Source: Paenibacillus sp. FSL R7-0337
GTDB lineage: Bacteria > Bacillota > Bacilli > Paenibacillales > Paenibacillaceae
DNA length: 64,000 bases
Direction of reading: 5' to 3'
Assembly (NCBI RefSeq): GCF_037969875.1
Contig: NZ_CP150218.1
Coordinates: 6,262,001 to 6,326,000 of the forward strand
Shown here in pieces: positions 25,207-34,263 of this stretch. The position numbers and the translations under genes are program-made. How positions within the stretch are numbered: position 1 is the first letter of the stretch; each line of letters opens with the position of its first letter. Under the pieces are notes generated by a model. That model was not told the origin of the DNA. It saw only the letters and a program-made list of their open reading frames with translations, and did no database searches.

Positions 25207-25420
25207 TCGAGAGGAAACAAGTGGAAAAGTGTATCATAATTTAGCTATTTATGATGATTATAGGGACGTAAGTGGAAAAACGTCATTTAATTTTGTTAGT
25301 TTCGACATCTTTGGGTGGCATATGTTTATTTAAGTGTAATTTTTCCAACTGTTGTTGTGGCAGGGGATATTCTTATATGAGCAAGTGGAGAAAATCCAAC
25401 TACTGTAGTAGCGAGCATAT
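25207..25420. repeat. Family B repeat element, locus 3
   Basis: Contains AAGTGGAAAAACGTCATTTA, later inverted as TTAAGTGTAATTTTTCCAAC, and GTGGAGAAAATCCAACTACT at the right edge. It is more diverged than the copies near 9.2 and 15.4 kb. Confidence 0.5.
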
Positions 25421-25462
25421 AATCTAATCGTAGCAAGCGTTCACCGTAATCATACTCAGCAC

Positions 25463-25506
25463 AGGAGCCTCCCAAACTGCTGCTTTCTGGCAGTCCGGGA
25501 GGCTCC
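25463..25506 (-). terminator. Stem-loop downstream of the Gly/His-rich protein gene
   Basis: AGGAGCCTCCC (25463-25473) pairs with GGGAGGCTCC (25497-25506), with a second inner CTGC/GCAG pairing. Neither side has a good T-run, so terminator function is likely but not certain. Confidence 0.5.
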
Positions 25507-25519
25507 ACAATTTTAACTA

Positions 25520-25918
25520 TTAGTCTCCGCCACCGCCAGAATCTCCACCGCCGGAATCCCCGCCGGAATCGCCGCCTCCATGTCCACCGTGACCGCCGCT
25601 GTCCCAGCCTCCGTGGCTGCCGTTATCCCAGTGACTGCCTCCATGGTTATGGTTATGATCATGTGAATGATTCCCTTGGTGATGACCATGATGATGGCTG
25701 GCGCCGCTGTGCCCGTCCGTGCCTGGATGGATTTTGTGGGGGCTGTTTTCGTTGTAGCTGCCCGCATCGGCCCCGGTACCTGTGATGAAATAATGATCTC
25801 CAGAGTGAGAACGGGTTCTATTGCCGTAATTGTTGTACCGCGCATTACGATTACTGCGATTAATAGCAATGACCGCAACGAAGATAACTGCTCCTGCGAA
25901 TAATAAGCTTCCCATCAT
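25520..25918 (-). CDS. Small membrane-anchored protein with His/Gly/Asp-rich tail
   Basis: The start at 25918 is supported by AAAGGAGAGG upstream; an earlier in-frame ATG at 25957 lacks a ribosome site. The 132-aa product begins with one hydrophobic helix (MMGSLLFAGAVIFVAVIAIN), then a polar, Asn/Arg-rich stretch. The tail is dense in His (HHHGHHQGNHSHDHNHNH) and then in Gly, Asp and Ser. The composition suggests metal binding or a disordered surface tail. I know of no named family. The reversed frame over the same DNA is an artefact of this repetitive composition. Confidence 0.6.
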   Translation of the reverse strand: MMGSLLFAGAVIFVAVIAINRSNRNARYNNYGNRTRSHSGDHYFITGTGADAGSYNENSPHKIHPGTDGHSGASHHHGHHQGNHSHDHNHNHGGSHWDNGSHGGWDSGGHGGHGGGDSGGDSGGGDSGGGGD

Positions 25919-25984
25919 GCAGAACCTCTCCTTTAACCAAATGTAGGATTGCCCCATAGCTGAATCATACCATAATTCTGGAAA

Positions 25985-27298
25985 CTACCTGGAATGCTGT
26001 TTGAATTGTCTCGGGGTGAGGCCGGTATACTTCTTGAATACCTTGGTAAAATAGCTCTGGTCGTTAAAATGCAGACGGGTAGCGATATCCGATAGCGTGA
26101 TACCGGGCAGCTGGATCAGCCGCTTGGCTTCTTCGACCCGCTGTTGCTGGATGTAGTCGCTGATGGCGGTGCCGGTTTCTTTTTTGAACAGCTGGGACAA
26201 GTAACTGGCGCTCATTCCGGCGTATTCAGCCAGTCTGCCGAGCGGAAGCTCCTCATACAGATGATTGTATATATAATTCCGGCACCGGTCGGAGATGCGG
26301 GAATGTCTTGCGCTGCGGCTGCCCTCTACCTGATCGGCGAAGTCGCATAGAGCGGCCAGCATGGCGCTGTCTACCGCCGGAATATCGCGAAGCTCCTCAA
26401 TATGCTGGATATGGAAATCACTCAGGGTATAGGCAGCCTCCCAGAACAGTCCCCCTTCAATCGCCGCACGGGTCGCCAGCGTGATGGAGGAGACGGCCAG
26501 ATTTTTTTTGCTGCGCAGCTGGCTTTTACGGGACAACCTTCCGTAGCTCTCTTCGGCAAAAGAAGCATGGGTCCGCAGCAGCCCCGCCTTGTCCCCGTTC
26601 GTAATATGGCGGAACATTTCGCGTTCCTGCATCGGGTCATGGTGCAGCCATGTATGCTCGCGGCGGTAGGACAAGTCCAGATCCGGGCTGTCGTCCGCCG
26701 GATGAAGCGGTTCCGCCAGCGTACCCGCCGCCAGCAGCAGTTCCGTTACGGACAACGCCTGCCCGGTGACAAGCGTGTAGAGCAGCAGCGCCTCGTGATA
26801 CCAGCGCGTCAGGCTGATCACAGGCAAGCTGCCGTAATACTCCAGCCAGCTTGCCTGCTGTCCAGGCGGGATGTTGTGGTCGCGCAGCAGGCTGGCTGCG
26901 TTATCACCGGTAACAGGTGCGTTCAGCGCCGGGCCGATGACGATGGCACCGCCTGTACCGGGAAGCAGGAGAATAATGAAACTCTCCAGGAAGCTGGTTG
27001 TGTGCAGATGCGGTAACGCGGGAGCGGCCGCAGCAGCCGTTCCGTCTGCCTCCGCGCTAAGCGTCCCATCCTCTTCAGCATCCCGTCCTGCCGCCCCGCT
27101 GCGTTCCCGGACAAGCTCCATCACCTCAACCGGTAGGCCACCTGTTCCCTGAACGGAAGGGCGGTTAAGTGCAGCCGGTGCCAGGGCTAGACGGGGCGCA
27201 GCGGTTTCATCCAGCCGCAAGACCGGGACCCGGTAAGCTTCGTAGATCAGCTTGCAGATGTACTGTATATCTTCGTCATTCCCGTTTAGCTTCGCCAT
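25985..27298 (-). CDS. AraC-family transcriptional regulator
   Basis: This 437-aa soluble protein has a C-terminal AraC DNA-binding domain of two helix-turn-helix motifs at about residues 340-435 (LGRLAEYAGMSASYLSQLF, LSDIATRLHFNDQSYFTKVF, then TGLTPRQFKQ). The N-terminal ~300 residues form a divergent, low-complexity-containing sensor region (Ala/Gly-rich around residues 85-105) with no family I recognise. It is divergent from the GH3 gene across a 117-nt promoter region and probably controls it. Confidence 0.85.
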   Translation of the reverse strand: MAKLNGNDEDIQYICKLIYEAYRVPVLRLDETAAPRLALAPAALNRPSVQGTGGLPVEVMELVRERSGAAGRDAEEDGTLSAEADGTAAAAAPALPHLHTTSFLESFIILLLPGTGGAIVIGPALNAPVTGDNAASLLRDHNIPPGQQASWLEYYGSLPVISLTRWYHEALLLYTLVTGQALSVTELLLAAGTLAEPLHPADDSPDLDLSYRREHTWLHHDPMQEREMFRHITNGDKAGLLRTHASFAEESYGRLSRKSQLRSKKNLAVSSITLATRAAIEGGLFWEAAYTLSDFHIQHIEELRDIPAVDSAMLAALCDFADQVEGSRSARHSRISDRCRNYIYNHLYEELPLGRLAEYAGMSASYLSQLFKKETGTAISDYIQQQRVEEAKRLIQLPGITLSDIATRLHFNDQSYFTKVFKKYTGLTPRQFKQHSR

Positions 27299-27328
27299 GG
27301 GCCGCCCCCTTTAATTGTATACTTAGAA

Positions 27329-27380
27329 TACCAAAGATCGAAAGAGAGTACCATAATTGGCCGGAACAGTCGTATAGAAT
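27329..27380 (+). promoter_or_regulatory. Promoter region of the GH3 gene with direct repeats
   Basis: Direct repeats beginning TACCA at 27329 and 27349 (20 nt apart) precede a -10-like TAGAAT at 27375-27380. AraC regulators typically bind such paired repeats beside the -35 region, and the divergent AraC gene is the candidate. Confidence 0.4.
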
Positions 27381-27415
27381 GAAGTCAAGAAACCGTATTC
27401 ATAGGAGGCTATATA

Positions 27416-29695
27416 ATGGCAAAGGACGTAACAGAGCTGCAAAAGCTCATTTCGCAAATGACACTGGAAGAGAAGGCCGGACTCTGCTCCGGGCTGGATT
27501 TTTGGAATACCAAAAGCATTGAACGGTTGGGCATTCCATCAGTGATGGTAACGGACGGTCCCCACGGGCTCCGCAAGCAGCAGGGTGACGCAGATCATCT
27601 GGGATTGAATAACAGTGTGCCGGCAACCTGTTTTCCGTCAGCGGCCGGACTGGCCTCCTCGTGGGACCGCGACCTGATCTTCCGGGTAGGTGAGGCGCTG
27701 GGAACGGAATGCCAGGTGGAGAATGTTGCTGTTCTGCTCGGACCGGGCAATAATATCAAGCGCTCTCCGCTGAATGGCCGGAACTTTGAATATTTCTCGG
27801 AGGACCCGTTCCTGGCCTCAGAGATGGCTGCGAATCATGTGAAGGGGGTGCAGAGCCAGGGCGTCGGTACTTCTCTGAAGCATTATGCTGCCAATAATCA
27901 GGAGCACCGCCGTATGTCTATAGATGCTGTTATTGACGAGCGGACGCTGCGTGAGATTTATCTTGCCAGCTTCGAAGGCACTGTGAAGCAGAGCCAGCCG
28001 TGGAGTGTGATGTGCTCGTATAATCAGGTGAACGGAGAGTATGCTTCCGAGAGCTATGAGCTGCTGACCAAGGTGCTGCGTGAGGACTGGGGCTTCGAAG
28101 GCTTCGTTGTGTCGGACTGGGGAGCGGTCAATGAGCGGGTGAAGGCGCTGGCGGCAGGGCTGGAGCTGGAAATGCCGTCAAGCGCTGGAATTGGGGACGC
28201 TAAGATTGTAGCGGCTGTGAAAAGCGGCGAATTGGCTATGGAGACACTGGATCTCGCGGTAGAACGAATGCTGGCCTTTATCTTCAAAAGTGTCGAAAAC
28301 CGCAACCCGCAAGCGGTCTTCGACCCGGAGAAGCATCATCAGCTTGCACGCGAAGTGGCCCGGGAGAGTATGGTGCTGCTGAAGAACGAAGGCGGAATTC
28401 TGCCTCTCGCTAAGAACGGCCGGATTGCCGTGATCGGCGAATTCGCCAAGCAGCCGCGTTATCAGGGCGGGGGCAGCTCGCATGTGAATCCATCCCGGAT
28501 GGATGATGCCTTCGCCGAATTGCAGGCCGTTGCCGGGGATGCAGCCAGCTTCCTGTATGCACAGGGTTATGAGCTGGAGAGCGATGACATCAATGATGAT
28601 CTGCTGCGCGAAGCCTGCGATACAGCAGCCAAGGCGGATGCAGCTGTGCTGTTCCTTGGCCTGCCTGACCGCTACGAATCGGAGGGCTATGACCGTAGCC
28701 ATCTGCTGCTGCCTGCGAGCCATAAGGCGCTGATTGAAGCGGTGGCCGAGGTTCAGAGCGAGATTATTGTAGTGCTGAGCAACGGCGCACCGGTCGAGAT
28801 GCCTTGGCTGCATAGGGCGAAGGCGGTGCTTGAAGGCTATTTGGGCGGTCAAGCTTTTGGCGGTGCGGTAGCGGACCTGCTCTTCGGCGAAGTGAGCCCG
28901 AGCGGCAAGCTGGCGGAGACCTTCCCTATGAAGCTGAGCGACAATCCGTCATTCCTGAACTTCCCCGGTGAAGGCGATACGGTGGAGTATAAGGAAGGCT
29001 TGTTCGTAGGCTACCGTTATTATGATAAAAAAGAAATAGAGCCGCTGTTCCCCTTCGGCTTCGGCCTTAGCTACACGCAGTTCGAATACAGCCGTCTGCT
29101 GCTGGAGCAGACCCGCATACAGGACACAGATACCGTTCAGGTATCGGTCACGGTCAAGAACACCGGCAGCAGAGCGGGCAAGGAAGTCGTGCAGCTCTAT
29201 GTCAGCGATGTGGAGAGCAGTGTGATCCGTCCGCTGCAGGAGCTGAAGGGCTTCGCCAAGATTGAGCTGCAGCCCGGGGAAGAACGCATCGTAACCTTTA
29301 CTTTGGATAAGCGTTCCTTTGCCTACTACAATGTGAAGCTGGCTGACTGGCATGTAGAGAGCGGGATGTTCAAGATCTCTGTCGGATCTTCGTCACGCGA
29401 TATCCGCCTGAGCGCGGAGCTTGAGGTAGAGTCCACAGTGAAGCTGTCCGGCCGCTTCCACCGCAACACTACAGTCGGCGATTTGCTCGCCAATCCGCTG
29501 ACGGAGGAGAAGGCGAAGAGCTTCAGCAGCGTGTTCGGGCTGGAGGATGTGCTTGGCGACAATCCGGAGATGCTGCTGGCCATGATGAAATATATGCCGC
29601 TGCGCGCCATGATCGGCTTCGGCCAGGGCAAGTATAGCGAGGCGGATCTGGAAGCGGATCTGCAGGAGCTGAACAGGCTGGCGGGACAGGCGTAG
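27416..29695 (+). CDS. Beta-glucosidase-like glycoside hydrolase family 3
   Basis: This 759-aa exo-acting glycosidase has three parts. The GH3 N-terminal barrel carries MVTDGPHGLRKQ, SLKHYAANNQEHRRM and the nucleophile D234 in FVVSDWGAVNER. Then come the GH3 C-terminal alpha/beta sandwich (GGGSSHVNPSRMDDA, VLEGYLGGQAFGGAVADLLF) and a fibronectin III-like domain (VTVKNTGSRAGKEVVQLYVS). There is no signal peptide, so it hydrolyses imported beta-linked oligosaccharides in the cytoplasm. AGGAGG precedes the ATG. The linkage specificity cannot be read; the neighbouring GH30 and ABC transporter suggest a shared beta-glycan substrate. Confidence 0.92.
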   Translation: MAKDVTELQKLISQMTLEEKAGLCSGLDFWNTKSIERLGIPSVMVTDGPHGLRKQQGDADHLGLNNSVPATCFPSAAGLASSWDRDLIFRVGEALGTECQVENVAVLLGPGNNIKRSPLNGRNFEYFSEDPFLASEMAANHVKGVQSQGVGTSLKHYAANNQEHRRMSIDAVIDERTLREIYLASFEGTVKQSQPWSVMCSYNQVNGEYASESYELLTKVLREDWGFEGFVVSDWGAVNERVKALAAGLELEMPSSAGIGDAKIVAAVKSGELAMETLDLAVERMLAFIFKSVENRNPQAVFDPEKHHQLAREVARESMVLLKNEGGILPLAKNGRIAVIGEFAKQPRYQGGGSSHVNPSRMDDAFAELQAVAGDAASFLYAQGYELESDDINDDLLREACDTAAKADAAVLFLGLPDRYESEGYDRSHLLLPASHKALIEAVAEVQSEIIVVLSNGAPVEMPWLHRAKAVLEGYLGGQAFGGAVADLLFGEVSPSGKLAETFPMKLSDNPSFLNFPGEGDTVEYKEGLFVGYRYYDKKEIEPLFPFGFGLSYTQFEYSRLLLEQTRIQDTDTVQVSVTVKNTGSRAGKEVVQLYVSDVESSVIRPLQELKGFAKIELQPGEERIVTFTLDKRSFAYYNVKLADWHVESGMFKISVGSSSRDIRLSAELEVESTVKLSGRFHRNTTVGDLLANPLTEEKAKSFSSVFGLEDVLGDNPEMLLAMMKYMPLRAMIGFGQGKYSEADLEADLQELNRLAGQA

Positions 29696-29747
29696 AACCT
29701 ATCCCGCGGGAAGGCATAGAGCATGCCCTCCTTGCAGGAAGACTAAG

Positions 29748-29774
29748 AGGCAGCGGGATATTCAGTCCGCTGCC
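29748..29774 (+). terminator. Hairpin after the GH3 gene
   Basis: AGGCAGCGG (29748-29756) pairs with CCGCTGCCT (29766-29774). The following TAAGCTTAGG is not T-rich, so this may be a weak or Rho-aided terminator. Confidence 0.5.
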
Positions 29775-29809
29775 TTAAGCTTAGGAAGGGGCAAGCCAGA
29801 TTAATATTC

Positions 29810-29840
29810 TCCAATACCAGACCCTAGAATTGTCCAATAC
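29810..29840 (+). promoter_or_regulatory. Direct-repeat activator site upstream of the GH30 gene
   Basis: TCCAATAC at 29810-29817 is repeated at 29833-29840 (23-nt period). The second copy starts 27 nt before the -10 box. The ABC transporter promoter at 34214-34242 has the same hexamer TCCAAT, the same 23-nt period and the same 27-nt distance. The YesN-like regulator at 33146-34231 is the likely ligand. Confidence 0.6.
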
Positions 29841-29859
29841 TGCAGTGAAGCCAATCCGT

Positions 29860-29878
29860 TACAATGTAAGCGTAATCA
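29860..29878 (+). promoter_or_regulatory. -10 box overlapping a perfect cre, GH30 promoter
   Basis: TACAATGTAAGCGTAATCA combines a -10 hexamer (TACAAT, 29860-29865) with ATGTAAGCGTAATCA (29864-29878), a 15/15 match to the CcpA site WTGNAARCGNWWWCA. CcpA binding here should block RNA polymerase. Confidence 0.75.
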
Positions 29879-29899
29879 TAAAAAGAGGTGATTAGAAGG

Positions 29900-31246
29900 A
29901 TGACAATATCTGCATTGAAATGGTACACCAGCTCCGAGCAGGCGCAATGGGTGGCACGGAAAGCGCCGGAACAAGCACCTGCCGGAACGATACCTAATCT
30001 GACAATTACACCGGACAGCTATCAAACGCTTGAAGGCTTCGGAGGATGCTTCAACGAGCTGGGTTATGAGGCCATGTCTGTTTTACCGGAGGAGGAGCGG
30101 GCGAAGCTCATGCACGCACTGTTTCATCCGCAAGGGGAACAGCGGCTGAGCATCTGCCGTTTGCCAATTGGGGCCAGTGACTATGCCCTGGAATGGTACA
30201 GCCATAATGAGACAGACGGCGATTATGCGATGGAGCATTTCTCCATTGAACGTGACCGGAAGTACCTGATTCCATATATCAAAGAGGCGCTGGCACTCAA
30301 TCCTGAATTGAAGCTGTTCGCCTCCCCGTGGAGCCCGCCAACCTGGATGAAGTTCCCGAAGGCTTATAATTACGGTACGCTGCGGTGGGAACCGGAGATT
30401 CTTGCTGCTTATGCCTTGTACTTCGTGAAGTTCGTGCAGGCCTACCGGGAAGAAGGGATCACCATTCACCAGGTCCATGTACAGAATGAGGTGGTGGCTG
30501 ACCAGAAATTCCCTTCCTGTGTCTGGACCGGAGAGCAGCTTAGAGAATTCATCCGTGATTATCTGGGCCCTGCGTTCGAGGCCCATGGGCTGGATACAGA
30601 GATCTGGCTCGGCACGATCAATGCGCCGGACCCCTGGGAAGAGTTAATCAAGCAAAAGACCTCTGATTATGACGCCTACGCAGGCGTGGTTCTCAGTGAT
30701 CCCGAGGCCTACAAATATGTGAAGGGTGTCGGCTATCAGTGGGCAGGCAAATATGCCATCCAGCGGACAGTGCAGAGCTACCCTGAGCTTAGATATATGC
30801 AGACAGAGAATGAATGCGGAGACGGGCAGAATACATGGTTCTATGCCAAGTATGTCTATAATCTGTACCAGCATTATTTCTCCAATGGCGTGAACGCTTA
30901 TATTTACTGGAACATGGTTCTTGCACCGCATGGCCGCAGTACCTGGGGCTGGGAGCAGAATTCTATGCTGACGGTAGATCCCGCCACGCGGCTGCCAGTG
31001 GCTAACCCCGAGTATTATGTCATGAAGCATTTCTCCCGCTTCGCCATGCCGGGCTCGGTCCGTGCCGGACTAATAGGTCCGTGGAGCGGACATGCCACCG
31101 CATTCCGCACACCGGCGGGCGCCTTGACCCTGGTGATTGCCAACCTGTATAAGGAGTCCCGGACGCTGCATCTCGAATACGGTGCCGCGCTGCACTCCTT
31201 TGTGCTTGAGGCGGAATCTTTCCATACCATTGTTTTAGAGAAATAG
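29900..31246 (+). CDS. Glycoside hydrolase family 30 enzyme
   Basis: The start at ATG 29900 (MTISALKWYTSSEQ) is preferred over the in-frame GTG at 29888, because GAGGTG lies 9 nt upstream of the ATG. The 448-aa product shows the GH30 opening YQTLEGFGGCFNELGYEAM. Next come SPWSPPTWMKFPKAYNYG, the acid/base E197 in HVQNEVVADQKFPSCVW and the nucleophile E303 in MQTENECGDGQNTWF. GH30 includes glucosylceramidases, beta-1,6-glucanases and xylanases. There is no signal peptide, so it acts inside the cell on imported oligosaccharides. A cre and an activator-like repeat pair lie directly upstream. Confidence 0.9.
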   Translation: MTISALKWYTSSEQAQWVARKAPEQAPAGTIPNLTITPDSYQTLEGFGGCFNELGYEAMSVLPEEERAKLMHALFHPQGEQRLSICRLPIGASDYALEWYSHNETDGDYAMEHFSIERDRKYLIPYIKEALALNPELKLFASPWSPPTWMKFPKAYNYGTLRWEPEILAAYALYFVKFVQAYREEGITIHQVHVQNEVVADQKFPSCVWTGEQLREFIRDYLGPAFEAHGLDTEIWLGTINAPDPWEELIKQKTSDYDAYAGVVLSDPEAYKYVKGVGYQWAGKYAIQRTVQSYPELRYMQTENECGDGQNTWFYAKYVYNLYQHYFSNGVNAYIYWNMVLAPHGRSTWGWEQNSMLTVDPATRLPVANPEYYVMKHFSRFAMPGSVRAGLIGPWSGHATAFRTPAGALTLVIANLYKESRTLHLEYGAALHSFVLEAESFHTIVLEK

Positions 31247-31285
31247 GCGGATTCGGAAGACTCCGCTTCAGGCTGTAAGTAAATG

Positions 31286-31321
31286 AACTAGCGCCCCCTT
31301 AATACCGGGCGTTAGTTTTTT
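31286..31321 (+). terminator. Intrinsic terminator after the GH30 gene
   Basis: AACTAGCGCCC pairs with GGGCGTTAGTT (one G-U), followed by TTTTTT. Confidence 0.85.
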
Positions 31322-31374
31322 GCTACAGTTCGGGATACAATACGGCAAGTAAGAACGGGGGGTTGATGTGAAGC

Positions 31375-33171
31375 ATGTATGCCCGATGGATGAGAAGGCT
31401 CATTGAACCCTTCCGGCGGAGTATCCGCAATAAACTGATGCTGACGATGATTGTGCTGGCCGTAGCACCGATTATTGCAATTACAGCGCTAGCCGCAGAG
31501 AATAACCGCCGTTCGATGGAGGAAGAGGTAATCAGCACCACGCTCTCCAACATGAAATGGACGGGCATCCATCTCGGCAGCCAGTTCGCCCAATTGAACA
31601 ATCTGATCTACACCGTGCTGATCAGTCCGCATCTCAGCGATTATCTCGCGAATGCTGAAGAACAGACTCTCTCCAGCCAGTTCACCTCCCAGCGGAACAT
31701 TATAGATACATTGACCAATCTGTTCTATTCTGCCGGTAACCATGTGATTGGAGTCGAGTTGTATCTGAAGGACTATAACAAGCTATTCACGATTCATGCC
31801 TCCTCAAGTGATATTGCATCACTGCAAGCAGTTCCGCCGGCCTATAAGCTGCTGTTCGACCAGAACCGGGACTTCACGGTTACAACCGACCGTAAGGACC
31901 CGGGCAGATTCGAACTGATCCGCAGCATCAACCGGTTCGAGAATCAGGAGAAGCTGGGGGCGGTTGCACTCCAGATCCGCTGGGGAATGCTGGACCAGAC
32001 ACTGAATTTGCTTAGAAGGGGAGCCGAAGACACAGTTATAATAGCGAGTGCTGACGGGCAGATATTGTACCAGCCCTCAGGCATAGCACCTTCGCCAGTC
32101 ATCTTAAGCAGGGTCGCCGGGACCGGGGAGGCCCAAGGCTATTTTCGCGCAGACCATGAGTATGTATTCTACAGCACTATTGATCCGGTAGGCCTGAAGC
32201 TGATCACCGTCCTCCCCACTAGCTTCATCAACGAAAGTGCTATGAACACCATGAAGTTTGGTCTGATTGTGGGCGCTATTTCGGTGGCGGTAGCCGTTCT
32301 ACTAGCTGTTCTGCTGGCCTGGCGTCTGGCTACGCCGATCGTACGTCTGGCCCGTTCGGTCCAGGGCTTCGGCATGATGAAGGAGCGGGGGCCGCGGCCC
32401 AGTTACCGGGTGGATGAAATCGGCCTGCTTGAGATGAAGCTGGATCAGATGGCCCACCGTATCCGTGAGCATATTAAGAACGAATACATGATTACCTTGG
32501 AGAAAAAGAGTGCCGAGCTGAAGGCGCTGCAGGCGCAGATCAACCCGCATTTCCTGCAAAATACACTGCAGATGATCGGTAGCATGCTGTTTATGAACAG
32601 TCCCTCAGATAGCTACGGAGTGCTTAGATCCCTCAGTGATATGTTCCGTTATATTATCCGCGAGCCGGATGATCTGGCGCCGCTACGGGCTGAGCTTAAG
32701 CACCTTAGCGATTATATGCTGATCCAGCAGCAACGGTTCGCTGCCCGCCTCAGCTACAATCTTGAGGTCGACGAGGCTTCCCTAACCAGTCTGATTCCCA
32801 AGCTGAGCCTGCAGCCGATTGTAGAGAATGCTTTCTTCCATGGCCTTGAGCCGAAGGAAGGAGCCTGGGAGCTGAAGGTGGAGGTGACCTGCCGGGAGGG
32901 TGATACGGTGATCCACATCATTGACAATGGGATCGGGATCGAAGCAGACCGGCTGGCCGGACTGCGGAGAAGTCTGGAGGGTCGAGACAGCTCCCGGACC
33001 TCGGGGGAGCGGATCGGGCTTGGCAATGTGGCTGCGAGGACACGGATGCATTTCGGCAGCAGATACGGACTTGAGTTATCCAGCCGGCATGGGCAGGGCA
33101 CTATTGTAACTTTAACTATCCCGCAGGAGAGGAATGAGATGAAGCATGATCAAGGTGCTGGTGGTGGATGA
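31375..33171 (+). CDS. Sensor histidine kinase, YesM/LytS-like
   Basis: This 598-aa membrane kinase has helix 1 at residues 20-40, an extracellular Cache-like sensor and helix 2 near 288-315 (FGLIVGAISVAVAVLLAVLL). After that come a HAMP linker, the His_kinase domain with H392 in ALQAQINPHFLQNTLQMIG, and a HATPase domain (QPIVENAFFHGLEP, IIDNGIGIEADR, GIGLGNVAARTRMHFG-like region). It phosphorylates the response regulator whose gene overlaps its 3' end by 26 nt. It probably senses an extracellular oligosaccharide or the loaded binding protein of the following ABC system. Confidence 0.92.
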   Translation: MYARWMRRLIEPFRRSIRNKLMLTMIVLAVAPIIAITALAAENNRRSMEEEVISTTLSNMKWTGIHLGSQFAQLNNLIYTVLISPHLSDYLANAEEQTLSSQFTSQRNIIDTLTNLFYSAGNHVIGVELYLKDYNKLFTIHASSSDIASLQAVPPAYKLLFDQNRDFTVTTDRKDPGRFELIRSINRFENQEKLGAVALQIRWGMLDQTLNLLRRGAEDTVIIASADGQILYQPSGIAPSPVILSRVAGTGEAQGYFRADHEYVFYSTIDPVGLKLITVLPTSFINESAMNTMKFGLIVGAISVAVAVLLAVLLAWRLATPIVRLARSVQGFGMMKERGPRPSYRVDEIGLLEMKLDQMAHRIREHIKNEYMITLEKKSAELKALQAQINPHFLQNTLQMIGSMLFMNSPSDSYGVLRSLSDMFRYIIREPDDLAPLRAELKHLSDYMLIQQQRFAARLSYNLEVDEASLTSLIPKLSLQPIVENAFFHGLEPKEGAWELKVEVTCREGDTVIHIIDNGIGIEADRLAGLRRSLEGRDSSRTSGERIGLGNVAARTRMHFGSRYGLELSSRHGQGTIVTLTIPQERNEMKHDQGAGGG

Positions 33172-34231
33172 TGAGGGCTGGAACCGTGAACTGATCAAGA
33201 CTTTCGGGGAGTGGCAGTCCTATGGAATGGAGATCGTCGGCGAAGCAGAAGGGGGGAATGAAGCCCTCCGCCTTGCCGGGACTCTTGAGCCGGATATTGT
33301 AATCACGGATATGCGTATGCCCGGCACAGACGGGGTCATGCTGATGAATGCGCTGCATAGAGAGTACCCGGATATTAAGATCATCGTGATCAGCGGCTAC
33401 GATGATTTCAAATATGCCCAGAGTGCACTGCGGAACGGTGCAGTAGATTACTTACTGAAGCCTGTCGATCCCAGGGAACTGAACGCTGTGCTGGATAAAT
33501 GCCGCATGGAACTGATGGAGATCCGTGCAGAACAGGAGCGGTATACGCTGGATATTGATATCACCTGGTCTCTCTCCAACCATAAGCAGCTGATGAAGGT
33601 TCACTTCAATGAACTTAATGTAGACAGTGTTAATTCAGTACTGGGCAATGTTACAGAGGAGCTGAAGCTGGGCGGTATTCAGAGCCCGGGGATGCTGCGG
33701 CAGGCCGCCAGTGAAATGCTGCTTCTGCTGAAGGAACTGCTGCGCGGAAACGGACTGGAGGATGCACATCTGAAGACGGAGATTCCGAATGCGGTACTGG
33801 CTACACCTGAGAGTCTGGAGTGCTGGCTAAGGGAGCTGTACGGGGGAAGTCTGGAACAGCTGATCGGGCAGCGCCGGTTCAAGAACAAGCTCAACCTTGA
33901 GGATGTCCGGCAGTACATCTGCGGGCATTATGCAGAGGCAGTAACCCTGGAGGGGCTCTCCAGAGTGTTTTTTGTCAGCAAAGAATATTTAAGCAAGGTG
34001 TTCAAGCATGAATACGGCATCAATGTTACGGATTTTATTCTTCAGCTGCGGATGGACAAAGCGAAGCAGTGGCTGGAAGGCGGGAATATTCCGATCAAGA
34101 CGGTGGCAGAGCTTGCCGGATACGAGGATGTCGGCTACTTCTACAGAGTGTTCAAGAAGTATTTCGGTATAGCTCCCGGTGAAATGAGAAAGCAGTCCGA
34201 AGGTTTAAAAATGTCCAATGCTGAAGGGTAA
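33146..34231 (+). CDS. Response regulator, YesN-like (receiver + AraC DNA-binding domain)
   Basis: This 361-aa protein has an N-terminal receiver domain (residues 1-120) with phospho-acceptor D55 in PDIVITDMRMPGTDGV and the conserved Lys in YLLKPVDPREL. A middle helical region follows. The C-terminal AraC double helix-turn-helix (about 255-355) contains LEGLSRVFFVSKEYLSKVF and ELAGYEDVGYFYRVFKKYF. It is the partner of the overlapping histidine kinase. The last codons overlap the upstream half of a direct repeat that probably binds this very protein in front of the ABC operon, so its own 3' end doubles as a regulatory site. Confidence 0.92.
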   Translation: MIKVLVVDDEGWNRELIKTFGEWQSYGMEIVGEAEGGNEALRLAGTLEPDIVITDMRMPGTDGVMLMNALHREYPDIKIIVISGYDDFKYAQSALRNGAVDYLLKPVDPRELNAVLDKCRMELMEIRAEQERYTLDIDITWSLSNHKQLMKVHFNELNVDSVNSVLGNVTEELKLGGIQSPGMLRQAASEMLLLLKELLRGNGLEDAHLKTEIPNAVLATPESLECWLRELYGGSLEQLIGQRRFKNKLNLEDVRQYICGHYAEAVTLEGLSRVFFVSKEYLSKVFKHEYGINVTDFILQLRMDKAKQWLEGGNIPIKTVAELAGYEDVGYFYRVFKKYFGIAPGEMRKQSEGLKMSNAEG

Positions 34232-34242
34232 CACCGTCCAAT
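34214..34242 (+). promoter_or_regulatory. Direct-repeat activator site upstream of the ABC operon
   Basis: TCCAAT at 34214-34219 (inside the end of the response regulator gene) and again at 34237-34242, a 23-nt period. The second copy lies 27 nt before the -10 box. Layout is identical to the GH30 promoter. Confidence 0.6.
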
Positions 34243-34263
34243 TCAACGATTTCATAATCAGGA

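Larger units (their letters stand above)
24804..25519. other. 716-nt repeat-rich intergenic region
   Basis: No credible gene. It contains a terminator (24890-24922), three and a half 52-nt tandem repeats (24990-25172), a family B element (25207-25420) and a GC-rich stem-loop (25463-25506). Confidence 0.7.

Noticed and set aside
25513..25878. 121-codon frame rich in Ile, Met and Thr overlapping the His/Gly-rich gene
   Set aside because: It is a frame-shifted reading of the same repetitive codons. The frame with a ribosome site and membrane helix is preferred.
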